NCBI GenBank assembly: GCA_023259315.1 | Contig: JAHFQL010000016.1 | Location: 1 to 17,351 of the forward strand | DNA: 17,351 nt | Origin: Candidatus Woesearchaeota archaeon | GTDB taxonomy: Archaea > Nanoarchaeota > Nanoarchaeia > Woesearchaeales > GW2011-AR4 | Direction: 5' to 3' | In this document: piece after piece, positions 1 through 5,803 of the stretch | Layout: each line of letters begins with the position of its first letter | Position numbering within the stretch: the first letter of the stretch is position 1 | Notes under the pieces: generated by a model | What the model was told of the DNA's origin: nothing | The model's input: the letters and a program-made list of their open reading frames with translations, nothing else | Database searches by the model: none | Translations under genes and position numbers: made by a program

Positions 1-1813
1 AAATTGCTTTCTCCATTTCCTCAAGCGAACTCTTTTCCAGTTGGCCAATGCTTCCGTTTTCATTCAATCTTGCTTTGCTTATTTCTTTATCTTCGTTGTC
101 CAGGTCATGCACTATATAAGCCTCGTTGCCAAGCAGTAAAACTTCTCCAAATTTGTCGCCGTGCTTGACCCTGATTTTCAGCCTTTCCAAATCCCTGTTT
201 CTTTTTCTTTGCATGTACTCTACAAAATACTTTATCAATGAGGCAGATTCCTGATGTATTTTTTCTATTTCAACCTTGGACAATTTTTGATCATCATAAT
301 CTTTTTTTGCTTTCATGATTTCCTGCATGGTCCTAAGGAATTTTGAAGGCATTTTTCCTTCAGAAACCAGTTTATCTTCCACAAGCCCGATCATCTCATC
401 CTCTTTCACTTTATCAATACCTTCTAGCTTTAAGACGTCCCTGGCTATGGTTATTACAGTATCATAAATATTAAGCATTTCCTGCTCGTCCCTTATCTTT
501 TCTATTTGGGTGAACAGCCTCTTGATTCTTTTGAGATACTTATCTCCATCGTCCAGAAGCTCGTCTATTTCCTTTCCTGACAGTTCCTTTTTTTCGCCGT
601 GCTCTATCGCCTTTCTTATCTCGACAATTCTCTCCAATATCTTTACAAACTTGTCTTCAAGCAGTTTCTCCTTATGAACAAATATTTCTCTCATCAAGGA
701 GCCTGTTTCTTTTGGAGAAGGGGGCGCAACTCCATAGAGCATTAATGCAGCCTGGCTTGGCGTCAAAAGCGCATAATATATGTCTTCCATTCCCACTTCG
801 TTTAACTTTAACTGAACCCTCCTAATCATCTGCTCGCCCGAGCCCATGAACATGTCTATGGCTTCTGCGCTTGGCTTTATTTTACCCATCTTCAAGAGCT
901 GCTTCCATGGCATAAAAATACCCCTGTCAAAGAAAGGAACGCCATCCCTAAGCAGAGTAAAAATTACAGGGTTCGCTTCCCTCAATGAATCCCAGAAATC
1001 CGTCAAAATATAGACTTGAATGTTAATCTTGTTTTTTATTCCAGTCAACTCGCCTGCTTCTATGCCCATTCCTATAATGATGGCCCTTAGCTTGTCTTTC
1101 AATTCAACTCGCGTCATCCTTTTGACATCAGTGTCATCGATGACAATCCACACATCTATGTCGCTTGTGGGAGTTGCCTTTCCTTGGACCAGCGAGCCGG
1201 CTAAAACATAAGAAACGATGTATTTCTCAAATTTTTTAAGCACCATAGTCTTATGGACTTCTGCAATCTTGATTGCCTGAAGCATTCCTGTGTCATGTAT
1301 GGGCGCAGACAAAGCGATTAATTGAAGCAACTCGTATTTTGCATCAAAGCAGTTCTGCCATAATTCTGAAAGAATCAAAGTCTGGGGAGTTATATTTGGG
1401 TCAATCTCTTTTCCTATGCTACCGATTATTGCAGTAAGCTTGTCCTTCAACTCAATTTTGGACATTGTCCTGCTGTCAGAATCATCCACTAAAACCAAAA
1501 CATGAATCTTATCTTTGTCATCCACTTTTGGCTCTGCTGGCTGAGGTGCTAATTGAGGCTGCATCTGCTGGAGCTGCTGCAATTCTTCTGGCTTTGGAGG
1601 TGGCATTAGGGCGATGCCTACAACATATTTGTCAAATTTTTCCAGAACTTTTTTTTGGAATTTTTCCAGTTTGGTCTTTATTGTTTTTAGCTTTTCCTGC
1701 ACATCTCCTGGCAAGTTAGAAAGCGCTTCCAGTTCCTTTGGCTGCTCAGGAACAGCAGAATTTTCAGTGCTTACTTTTGAATCATTATAAGGCTTCTTAT
1801 CTTTTTTACTCAT
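1..1813 (-). CDS. Tandem nucleotidyltransferase-fold protein (partial, C-terminus beyond window)
   Basis: The frame is open from the ATG at 1811-1813 to the left edge (604 codons); the end is not seen. Residues about 190-330 hold a Pol-beta/MNT-type nucleotidyltransferase domain: a G206-S207 signature followed by D218-I-D220 (metal-binding DxD) in a hydrophobic strand. The usual third acidic position seems to be Gln in the strand INIQVY, so activity is uncertain. Residues about 45-190 are a diverged copy of the same unit: VDDSDSRTMSKIELKDK (D110-D111) aligns with IDDTDVKRMTRVELKDK (D226-D227), offset 116 residues. This copy lacks both GS and DxD, and a Gln/Pro-rich stretch lies where the GS loop should be. 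Residues about 330-604 are charged, helical and probably coiled-coil, ending in a short beta-rich part. The N-terminus is hydrophilic with no signal peptide, so it is cytosolic. Substrate is unknown; the domain family transfers nucleotides to proteins, RNA or small molecules. Confidence 0.85.
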   Translation of the reverse strand, partial: MSKKDKKPYNDSKVSTENSAVPEQPKELEALSNLPGDVQEKLKTIKTKLEKFQKKVLEKFDKYVVGIALMPPPKPEELQQLQQMQPQLAPQPAEPKVDDKDKIHVLVLVDDSDSRTMSKIELKDKLTAIIGSIGKEIDPNITPQTLILSELWQNCFDAKYELLQLIALSAPIHDTGMLQAIKIAEVHKTMVLKKFEKYIVSYVLAGSLVQGKATPTSDIDVWIVIDDTDVKRMTRVELKDKLRAIIIGMGIEAGELTGIKNKINIQVYILTDFWDSLREANPVIFTLLRDGVPFFDRGIFMPWKQLLKMGKIKPSAEAIDMFMGSGEQMIRRVQLKLNEVGMEDIYYALLTPSQAALMLYGVAPPSPKETGSLMREIFVHKEKLLEDKFVKILERIVEIRKAIEHGEKKELSGKEIDELLDDGDKYLKRIKRLFTQIEKIRDEQEMLNIYDTVITIARDVLKLEGIDKVKEDEMIGLVEDKLVSEGKMPSKFLRTMQEIMKAKKDYDDQKLSKVEIEKIHQESASLIKYFVEYMQRKRNRDLERLKIRVKHGDKFGEVLLLGNEAYIVHDLDNEDKEISKARLNENGSIGQLEKSSLEEMEKAI

Positions 1814-1843
1814 AAAACCCCCAGTCCTGCAAGTGAGAATTAC

Positions 1844-1851
1844 TTTATAAA
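1844..1851 (-). promoter_or_regulatory. Archaeal TATA box for the nucleotidyltransferase-fold gene
   Basis: TTTATAAA (palindromic, read here for the minus strand) lies 31-38 nt upstream of the ATG at 1813. With the usual 25-27 nt from box centre to start site, the transcript would begin near 1821 with a leader of about 8 nt. A G-run just before the ATG (GGGGG) is the only candidate ribosome binding site. Confidence 0.5.
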
Positions 1852-1874
1852 TCTTTGCTTATTTAGAGTAATTA

Positions 1875-1894
1875 TTTACAATATAGAAAATAAA
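1875..1894. repeat. 20-bp direct repeat, copy 1 (before vapBC)
   Basis: A 20-bp sequence beginning TTTACAATATAG recurs exactly at 2534-2553, on the other side of the vapBC pair. Both copies run into similar A-rich DNA (AAACAAAAG / AAATCAAAAG) and then a TATA box, so the similarity extends imperfectly to about 56 bp. It may be a duplicated promoter-upstream region or a recombination scar of the module. Confidence 0.75.
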
Positions 1895-1920
1895 GTATAC
1901 AGATGAGTAGAAACAAAAGT

Positions 1921-1930
1921 TTTATATAGG
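1921..1930 (+). promoter_or_regulatory. BRE/TATA promoter of vapBC (leaderless)
   Basis: TTTATATAGG, preceded by the purine-rich ACAAAAG (BRE-like), begins 30 nt before the ATG at 1951. The predicted start site falls on the start codon, so the vapB mRNA is probably leaderless; no ribosome binding site precedes the ATG. The same TATA sequence at a similar distance occurs at 14482. Confidence 0.65.
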
Positions 1931-1931
1931 T

Positions 1932-1951
1932 TGATTATATCGGTATAATCA
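1932..1951. promoter_or_regulatory. Candidate VapB operator (perfect dyad)
   Basis: TGATTATA-N4-TATAATCA is a perfect 8-bp inverted repeat with a TCGG spacer. It fills the space between the TATA box and the vapB start codon, where a bound dimer would block transcription. AbrB-type antitoxins commonly autorepress at such dyads. The link to VapB is inferred from position. Confidence 0.55.
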
Positions 1952-2172
1952 TGATGGAAGTAGAAGCAAAAGTTAGGAAATGGGGAAGATCTTTTGGGGT
2001 TGTCATACCTAAAGAAAAAATTAAAGCGGAAGGAATTAAAGAAAATGAAACTATTAAACTTTTAATAACTAAAAAAACTAATGTTTTAAAAGAAACTTTT
2101 GGAACACTAAAATTAAAGAGGACAACTCAAGAAATATTAGACGAGTCTGATAGGGAAGATTGGGATGGATGA
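1951..2172 (+). CDS. vapB: AbrB/SpoVT-type antitoxin (VapB-like)
   Basis: This 73-aa protein has a swapped-hairpin AbrB/SpoVT domain at residues about 3-45 (VRKWGRSFGVVIPKEKIKAEGI), the DNA-binding fold of MazE/VapB antitoxins. The acidic tail (EILDESDREDWDG) is typical of the part that wraps around and inhibits the partner toxin. Two adjacent ATGs (1951, 1954) could start it; 1951 fits a leaderless transcript. It overlaps the next gene by 8 nt, so the two are translationally coupled. The dyad between TATA box and start suggests autoregulation. The gene is clearly AT-rich compared with the long genes on either side of the island, consistent with mobility of such modules. Family assignment is firm; neutralisation of the neighbouring PIN protein is inferred from order and overlap. 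Confidence 0.88.
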   Translation: MMEVEAKVRKWGRSFGVVIPKEKIKAEGIKENETIKLLITKKTNVLKETFGTLKLKRTTQEILDESDREDWDG

Positions 2173-2527
2173 AACTTTTTTCTTTGATACTTATGCTTTT
2201 TTCGAAGTAATAAATGGCAATTCAAATTATAAAAAATATATACCTTGTAAAGTAATCACGACGATATTTAACATAGCAGAATTAAATTATAATTTGAAAA
2301 AAAATAAGGACAAAAAATCTGCCGATTATTATGCCGATAAATATTCTGTATATGTTGTTGCAGTTACAACAAATGATGTAAAAAATGCAATGGACTTAAA
2401 GACAGTTCATAGAAATTTATCAATTCCTGATTCAATTGGCTATACTATAGCAAAAAGATTTAGTATAAAATTTCTAACTGGGGACAATGACTTTGAAGGT
2501 ATGGAAAATGTTGAGTTTGTGAAATAG
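2165..2527 (+). CDS. vapC: PIN-domain ribonuclease toxin (VapC-like)
   Basis: This 120-aa protein spans one PIN domain, the fold of VapC toxins that cut RNA with Mg2+/Mn2+. The acidic active-site set can be placed: D8 (FFFDTYAF), E39 (NIAEL), D89 (SIPDSIGYTIA) and D107/D109 (LTGDNDF). All are retained, so it should be catalytic. Length matches small archaeal PIN toxins. The ATG at 2165 overlaps the antitoxin's end (stop 2170-2172), the usual antitoxin-then-toxin order. It is preceded by GAAGATTGGG rather than a strong ribosome binding site, consistent with coupling. Its RNA target cannot be read from sequence. No T-tract terminator follows the stop; instead comes the second copy of the 20-bp repeat. 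Confidence 0.88.
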   Translation: MDETFFFDTYAFFEVINGNSNYKKYIPCKVITTIFNIAELNYNLKKNKDKKSADYYADKYSVYVVAVTTNDVKNAMDLKTVHRNLSIPDSIGYTIAKRFSIKFLTGDNDFEGMENVEFVK

Positions 2528-2533
2528 ACTATC

Positions 2534-2553
2534 TTTACAATATAGAAAATAAA
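2534..2553. repeat. 20-bp direct repeat, copy 2 (after vapBC)
   Basis: Exact copy of 1875-1894, 7 bp after the vapC stop. Like copy 1 it is followed by A-rich DNA and a TATA box (2580-2591). The two copies enclose the vapBC pair and its promoter. Confidence 0.75.
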
Positions 2554-2579
2554 TATAGTTAGTATATTAAATCAAAAGA

Positions 2580-2618
2580 TTTATATATAAGTTATATTAC
2601 TAATAAGTAGTAACAAAT
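2580..2618 (+). promoter_or_regulatory. Core promoter A (TATA plus initiator element)
   Basis: TTTATATATAAG (2580-2591), preceded by ATCAAAAGA, is followed 27 nt later by GTAGTAACAAAT (2607-2618), where transcription should start. TTACTA-N5-TAGTAA (2597-2602/2608-2613) forms a small dyad over the start site. The same TATA-initiator pair with the same spacing recurs exactly 131 bp downstream. A transcript from here would carry the hairpin at 2659-2702, either as a small RNA or as a long leader of the gene at 2822. Confidence 0.5.
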
Positions 2619-2658
2619 AAGATAAATATAAGATATAATGCCAGTCTCATTTTGTTGA

Positions 2659-2702
2659 TTCTGGAGGGGTGATTAAGTCCAGACAATATATATACTCCAG
2701 AA
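2659..2702 (+). ncRNA. Stem-loop in leader or small RNA
   Basis: TTCTGGAG (2659-2666) pairs perfectly with CTCCAGAA (2695-2702), 8 bp with a 28-nt loop. An alternative partner for TCTGGA exists inside the loop (TCCAGA at 2678-2683), so two exclusive folds are possible. The 5' arm contains the start of GGAGGGGTGAT, a strong Shine-Dalgarno-like string, but no convincing ORF follows it. The element lies between the two core promoters, so only promoter A would transcribe it. No known RNA family was recognised. Confidence 0.35.
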
Positions 2703-2710
2703 GCGAAATG

Positions 2711-2749
2711 TTTAAATATAAGCGTTATTATTATATGGTAGTAACAAAT
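2711..2749 (+). promoter_or_regulatory. Core promoter B of the orphan gene at 2822
   Basis: TTTAAATATAAG (2711-2722) is followed 27 nt later by GTAGTAACAAAT (2738-2749), identical in the 12-bp initiator and in spacing to promoter A. The predicted leader of the 2822 gene is about 70-80 nt. It ends in the ribosome binding site GGGGTGG, and GTAAC/GTTAC arms (2741-2745/2756-2760) can form a small hairpin in it. Confidence 0.5.
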
Positions 2750-2821
2750 TAAAAAGTTACAAACAATTATTTTCAATAAAAAATATAAACAAGAAGAATA
2801 AACAAAGGGGTGGAAAGAAAA

Positions 2822-3445
2822 ATGGCAACAAATCAATCAGGACTTTTAGAACAACTTGTAGATGATGCTCATAGGTCGCACACTACACCAACAGCAGACC
2901 TACCGGAATTTTTAAGAACATTATCGGTTCCATTAAAAGATGGACACCCAGATACCCTAGCATTTATTAATATGATTCTTGATAAGGGAAAGCAGTATGC
3001 AGCTAGTCATGGAACAGACCCTTTACAAACTACTCCAGAGTATACTAGTATAAAGAATATATTAGAAACCAAAGGAGTACTTGAAGGCGGAAAGTTAACC
3101 CAAGCAGGTATAAATCAGATTGCTGGCTTGTATACGGGCCAAGCAGGAAATTATACAGTGTCAAGAGCACAAAATGGCATATTAAGAATGGCTCCAGGTG
3201 GATCGACGCATGACGCTGTCAGTGTTGCTGCTGCAACTGGCCATTATGATTTGATAGATGATATAAAAGGAGCCAAAACACCTGAAGACATAGCAAGACA
3301 TTTAAGTCCTGCTCTAAATGACTTTTTAGATAAAGTTAGAGGAGCAGCAGGTAGGGGAAAGCTAAAGCAATATGTGGATACAATAAAAGGTTACATAGGC
3401 AAATTGGTTCCTGCCCCTACAGGTCAGCCAGCATACGCTCATTAA
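2822..3445 (+). CDS. Orphan soluble protein, 207 aa
   Basis: I do not recognise a family. The ATG at 2822 is chosen because GGGGTGG (2807-2813) lies 8 nt upstream as a ribosome binding site; the in-frame GTG at 2810 falls inside that site and would be a poor start. The protein has no signal peptide or membrane segment. It looks mainly alpha-helical (for example the helix around FINMILDKGKQYAASHG), with a Gly/Ala-rich middle (MAPGGSTHDAVSVAAATGHYDLI) and a basic segment near the end (RGAAGRGKLKQYVDTIKGYIGKL). It sits alone between the double promoter and a T-rich tract, so it is probably monocistronic. Codon use is AT-rich like the preceding toxin-antitoxin pair, consistent with accessory DNA. 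Confidence 0.8.
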   Translation: MATNQSGLLEQLVDDAHRSHTTPTADLPEFLRTLSVPLKDGHPDTLAFINMILDKGKQYAASHGTDPLQTTPEYTSIKNILETKGVLEGGKLTQAGINQIAGLYTGQAGNYTVSRAQNGILRMAPGGSTHDAVSVAAATGHYDLIDDIKGAKTPEDIARHLSPALNDFLDKVRGAAGRGKLKQYVDTIKGYIGKLVPAPTGQPAYAH

Positions 3446-3486
3446 ATTATTTTTTCTTTCTTTTCTTAATTTTTTTTCTAATCTTA
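3446..3486 (+). terminator. T-rich archaeal terminator
   Basis: Immediately after the stop codon of the 207-aa gene comes a run of T-tracts (TTATTTTTTC, TTTCTTTTC, TTAATTTTTTTTCT). Archaeal RNA polymerase terminates at such tracts without needing a hairpin. It separates this gene from the structured element that follows. Confidence 0.65.
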
Positions 3487-3516
3487 CAGGGGGCTCTAAA
3501 GTTTTTAGTAAAATAA

Positions 3517-3605
3517 TATGCGAGGCGGATCGACTGTGAAGGGGAAAAATATCAAATGATATGAATTGTCGTTGCCGCCGAGCGTAAATAATGTCCTGAA
3601 GGGAC
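3517..3605 (+). ncRNA. Candidate structured RNA (leader element or small RNA)
   Basis: A GC-rich fold stands out in AT-rich intergenic DNA. From outside in: TATGC/GCGTA (3517-3521/3582-3586, one G-U pair); symmetric GA/GA mismatches (3522-3523/3580-3581) that could form tandem sheared G-A pairs; GGCGG/CCGCC (3524-3528/3575-3579); an AT/TTG internal loop; CGAC/GTCG (3531-3534/3568-3571). An apical hairpin ATATCA-AA-TGATAT (3549-3562) follows a G4A5 stretch. A second hairpin GTCCT-GAA-GGGAC (3593-3605) comes next. It lacks tRNA, 5S, RNase P and SRP hallmarks that I could recognise. It lies after a terminator and 80-100 nt before the next start, so it may be a small RNA or a cis-regulatory leader. 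Strand is assumed from the neighbouring genes. Confidence 0.45.
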
Positions 3606-3616
3606 GGATTAAAGAT

Positions 3617-3631
3617 TTTAAAAATTATATT
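3617..3631 (+). promoter_or_regulatory. Possible TATA box for the 3651/3688 start
   Basis: TTTTAAAAATTATAT is TATA-like, centred about 26-30 nt before 3650. If used, the transcript would begin close to the ATG at 3651 and exclude the structured element, which would then be a separate RNA. The match is loose in such AT-rich DNA. Confidence 0.3.
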
Positions 3632-3650
3632 CAAAAAAAGCGGTGATAAA

Positions 3651-3719
3651 ATGTTTGTAATATTCAATAAAATCAAATTTTATCAAAATGAGAGATTATG
3701 TTTTAAGCCCGCATTATAA
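3651..3719 (+). CDS. Possible 22-aa leader peptide ORF overlapping the next gene
   Basis: The ATG at 3651 has the best ribosome binding site of the region (GGTGAT, 3642-3647), while the main ORF's ATG at 3688 has none. This ORF (MFVIFNKIKFYQ...) ends at TAA 3717-3719, 32 nt inside the main gene and in another frame. Termination-reinitiation could couple the two. TGATAAAAT (3644-3652) pairs perfectly with ATTTTATCA (3677-3685), burying the site; a competing hairpin is ATAAAAT-CAA-ATTTTAT (3667-3683). Alternatively a one-base indel in the A-run at 3685-3688 would fuse this start to the main ORF. Confidence 0.35.
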   Translation: MFVIFNKIKFYQNERLCFKPAL

Positions 3720-4959
3720 TGAAAATAAAGTTCCTGTTAGTTCTGTCCCTAGGTCTATTGAGCCTAAACTAAATATCTTAGGCAGGACTCATGAAGCGCC
3801 AACAGTCGGCTCTTACAATCATTTTGAAGGCATGCTTCCCCTAGCTTATAGAAAGCCAAGCGGCGAAATTGTTGCAAGGCACATAACTACTAGCAACAGG
3901 TGGGAAGTCCCCATAAGTGATTTTGCTTCTTATCATAATTTCAGCCCACAACTTGATGATTTGGGTTTTGGCACATGGAAATCTGCCGGCGAGAAAAATC
4001 AGGCAAGAGAATATGTAAAATTGCCTCAAAAATCCGCATTGAATGGATTAATAGAAAGTTTTTCTGAGCGAAAATTAAAACTTCCTGAAAGCGATACCCC
4101 TACGGAATTGTACGTACATGACACTTGGTATTCCGGCAGAATAAATGATTTTGGAAGGTATTCTCATCTTGTCAGAAATCTAAAGCAGCACTTGATGGAG
4201 TATTATGGGTTGAAAAGCTCGCAGGAACTGGCATCTTTCTTGGAGTCAAGGGGCTCTTCATTAGAGGACATAGGATATCTGGCAATCGGATTCATACCTG
4301 GAATATACGGGATTGGTCGTGCCAATGACGGAAAAGTGATATTTTTTGCCGGTGAAGACTCTCATGAAAATGTAGCAAAAGAAGCAAGGCATTATGAATT
4401 GGACGTCAAGAAAGTTAGGGCAATTGGATTCGATGAGGAACAAACACATAATGCCAGAAGGTCATATGATAAAGGCCAAACATTATCCGCAGTCATATCT
4501 GAAGAAATAGCAACAAAAAGAATGTTACAGGAGTTTTATTTAGGGCAAGCAAAAGCTGCTCAAGGAAATCCGGATTTGGTAAGAGAATATTTAAGCAAAG
4601 CTGCAATTATGGAAGGCGACATACAAACAACTAGGCCTAGATACACAAAAGCATGGAGAAAACATTGGCAGGATTTAGAAGAAATTGTTGACAATTCTGA
4701 TGAACATGCCAATAATGCTGAAGGAAACAATTCACACTCATATCAAACAGCGAATGGAAAAGTAGTTCACATGCCTGCAAAAAATGGAAATAGGGACAAA
4801 AGAGATTCTGGAGAAAAAGGCGAAGTTGTATATGGCAGATTTGGCAAATACCAAAATAGGAACGAAAGAGATGGAGAAAAAACTGCGCCAAAATCAGAAT
4901 CAAGAGATGACGCTCCAGAATCAGGCGCAACAGAAGGAGAAGCAGCAGAAGCTGCTTAA
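3688..4959 (+). CDS. Orphan protein with His/Glu-rich core and disordered tail, 423 aa
   Basis: No family recognised. Residues about 1-330 look folded. Residues 1-130 are beta-rich and polar. Residues 150-325 are helical and hold clustered potential metal ligands: H226-E227 (DSHEN), E232, H235, E237, D239, then D249-E250-E251 and H254 (FDEEQTHNARR). This is not an HExxH motif, so a metal-enzyme function is only a possibility. From about 330 the tail is low-complexity and charged (Asn, Lys, Glu, Asp, Ala), ending GEAAEAA, and is likely disordered. There is no signal peptide or membrane helix. The ATG at 3688 lacks a ribosome binding site, so expression may depend on the leader ORF at 3651. It converges with the membrane-protein gene on the other strand; the stops are 2 nt apart, leaving no room for separate terminators. 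Confidence 0.8.
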   Translation: MRDYVLSPHYNENKVPVSSVPRSIEPKLNILGRTHEAPTVGSYNHFEGMLPLAYRKPSGEIVARHITTSNRWEVPISDFASYHNFSPQLDDLGFGTWKSAGEKNQAREYVKLPQKSALNGLIESFSERKLKLPESDTPTELYVHDTWYSGRINDFGRYSHLVRNLKQHLMEYYGLKSSQELASFLESRGSSLEDIGYLAIGFIPGIYGIGRANDGKVIFFAGEDSHENVAKEARHYELDVKKVRAIGFDEEQTHNARRSYDKGQTLSAVISEEIATKRMLQEFYLGQAKAAQGNPDLVREYLSKAAIMEGDIQTTRPRYTKAWRKHWQDLEEIVDNSDEHANNAEGNNSHSYQTANGKVVHMPAKNGNRDKRDSGEKGEVVYGRFGKYQNRNERDGEKTAPKSESRDDAPESGATEGEAAEAA

Positions 4960-4961
4960 TT

Positions 4962-5801
4962 TTATTCCAACTTCTCAACTACATTCAAAATAAAAATTCT
5001 TCCAAGCAGAAAACTAAAAACGAATAAAATTATTGCCAGAAATACTATCAAAAAATTTGTTTCGCTAAAGTAAAATAATAAAATTAATGATATTAAAATA
5101 AAAAAAATGTTTATGCAATAAATCGTAAGCAAGTAATGGATTTTCCTGATGCCAATGCCCAATGTCTTCTGCACTATGTCTCTTAATTCTATTTTATCAG
5201 CCAAGGAAATGGATATAAACATAAAGTAAAGCAATATTATTGAGGCAAAAAAGAACAATAAATATTTGCCCAAAACCATTGTCATGTTAAGAGCCGCTTC
5301 TGTGAATGAAATATTAAGCAAAGAGAAGAAAAACAGGAACATTAACCCAAGATAAAAAAATACAATGATGAAAATCTTGGAGAAATTGTTTAGTGATTTT
5401 TGATAACTGTGCTTGTGGATTAGTTTATGGCTGGCTGCCCAAATGGCAGATATGAATACAACAGACAATATGAAAATATAAGCCAGATAAATCCTGAAAT
5501 TTTTTATTATTTCGCTGAAGTACCTGCTCAAGCTCAATGGGTCATCGCCCAAAATATTTTTCTGCTGAAGAATATTTTGCGTAACAGAAATTTCGTCTAA
5601 CTTTTGTTGATTCAAGTAATCGTACATTAATTTCGCATTTTGCTGTATTTTTGGGATGTAAATGCTGCTTATTAACGATAAAAAAATAAAAAAAATAATC
5701 TGCAGAATTATTAACAGCAAAAATAGTGATTTATTTTTGAAAATCTGTGTGAAAGATTCTTTCAAAGAAGTTAAAATTATATTTTTGGGCATTTTATTCA
5801 C
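4962..5801 (-). CDS. Six-helix integral membrane protein A
   Basis: This 279-aa protein has about six hydrophobic segments: residues about 24-48 (LFLLLIILQIIFFIFLSLI), 108-127, 143-165, 180-202, 222-246 and 250-270. A polar loop of about 60 residues separates helices 1 and 2. The N-terminus is amphipathic and basic (LKESFTQIFKNKS). No transporter motif is seen. It is the last gene of the envelope operon: its GTG start at 5801 is 2 nt after the stop of the giant secreted protein, and an in-frame ATG at 5792 is a good alternative. Helix layout and short motifs (IWA after helix 2, SK before helix 3, KIH/KLH before helix 5) match the membrane protein at 15001-15762, so the two are probably paralogues. 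Position suggests a partner in anchoring or exporting the giant protein; this is inference. Confidence 0.82.
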   Translation of the reverse strand: MNKMPKNIILTSLKESFTQIFKNKSLFLLLIILQIIFFIFLSLISSIYIPKIQQNAKLMYDYLNQQKLDEISVTQNILQQKNILGDDPLSLSRYFSEIIKNFRIYLAYIFILSVVFISAIWAASHKLIHKHSYQKSLNNFSKIFIIVFFYLGLMFLFFFSLLNISFTEAALNMTMVLGKYLLFFFASIILLYFMFISISLADKIELRDIVQKTLGIGIRKIHYLLTIYCINIFFILISLILLFYFSETNFLIVFLAIILFVFSFLLGRIFILNVVEKLE

Positions 5802-5803
5802 TT

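Noticed and set aside
2663..2710. Box C/D guide RNA (GTGATTA near a box C)
   Set aside because: No good box D (CTGA) at the right spacing and no C'/D' pair.
2669..2754. Short ORF from GTG 2669 after GGAGG
   Set aside because: The putative ribosome site is only about 1 nt from the GTG, and the reading runs through the second TATA box and initiator.
2810..2821. GTG at 2810 as start of the 207-aa gene
   Set aside because: The GTG lies within the GGGGTGG ribosome binding site that serves the ATG at 2822.
2600..2836. Minus-strand 78-aa ORF over the double promoter
   Set aside because: It covers promoters, a hairpin and a ribosome site on the plus strand, and its sequence is a hydrophobic product of AT-rich DNA.
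3593..3605. Resemblance of CCTGAAGG to a hammerhead ribozyme core
   Set aside because: The CUGANGA box is not matched and no GAAAC/cleavage-site partner with the three stems could be placed.
4784..4993. Plus-strand 69-aa ORF over the end of the 423-aa gene
   Set aside because: It is a shifted reading of the low-complexity tail of the 423-aa gene and lacks its own ribosome site.
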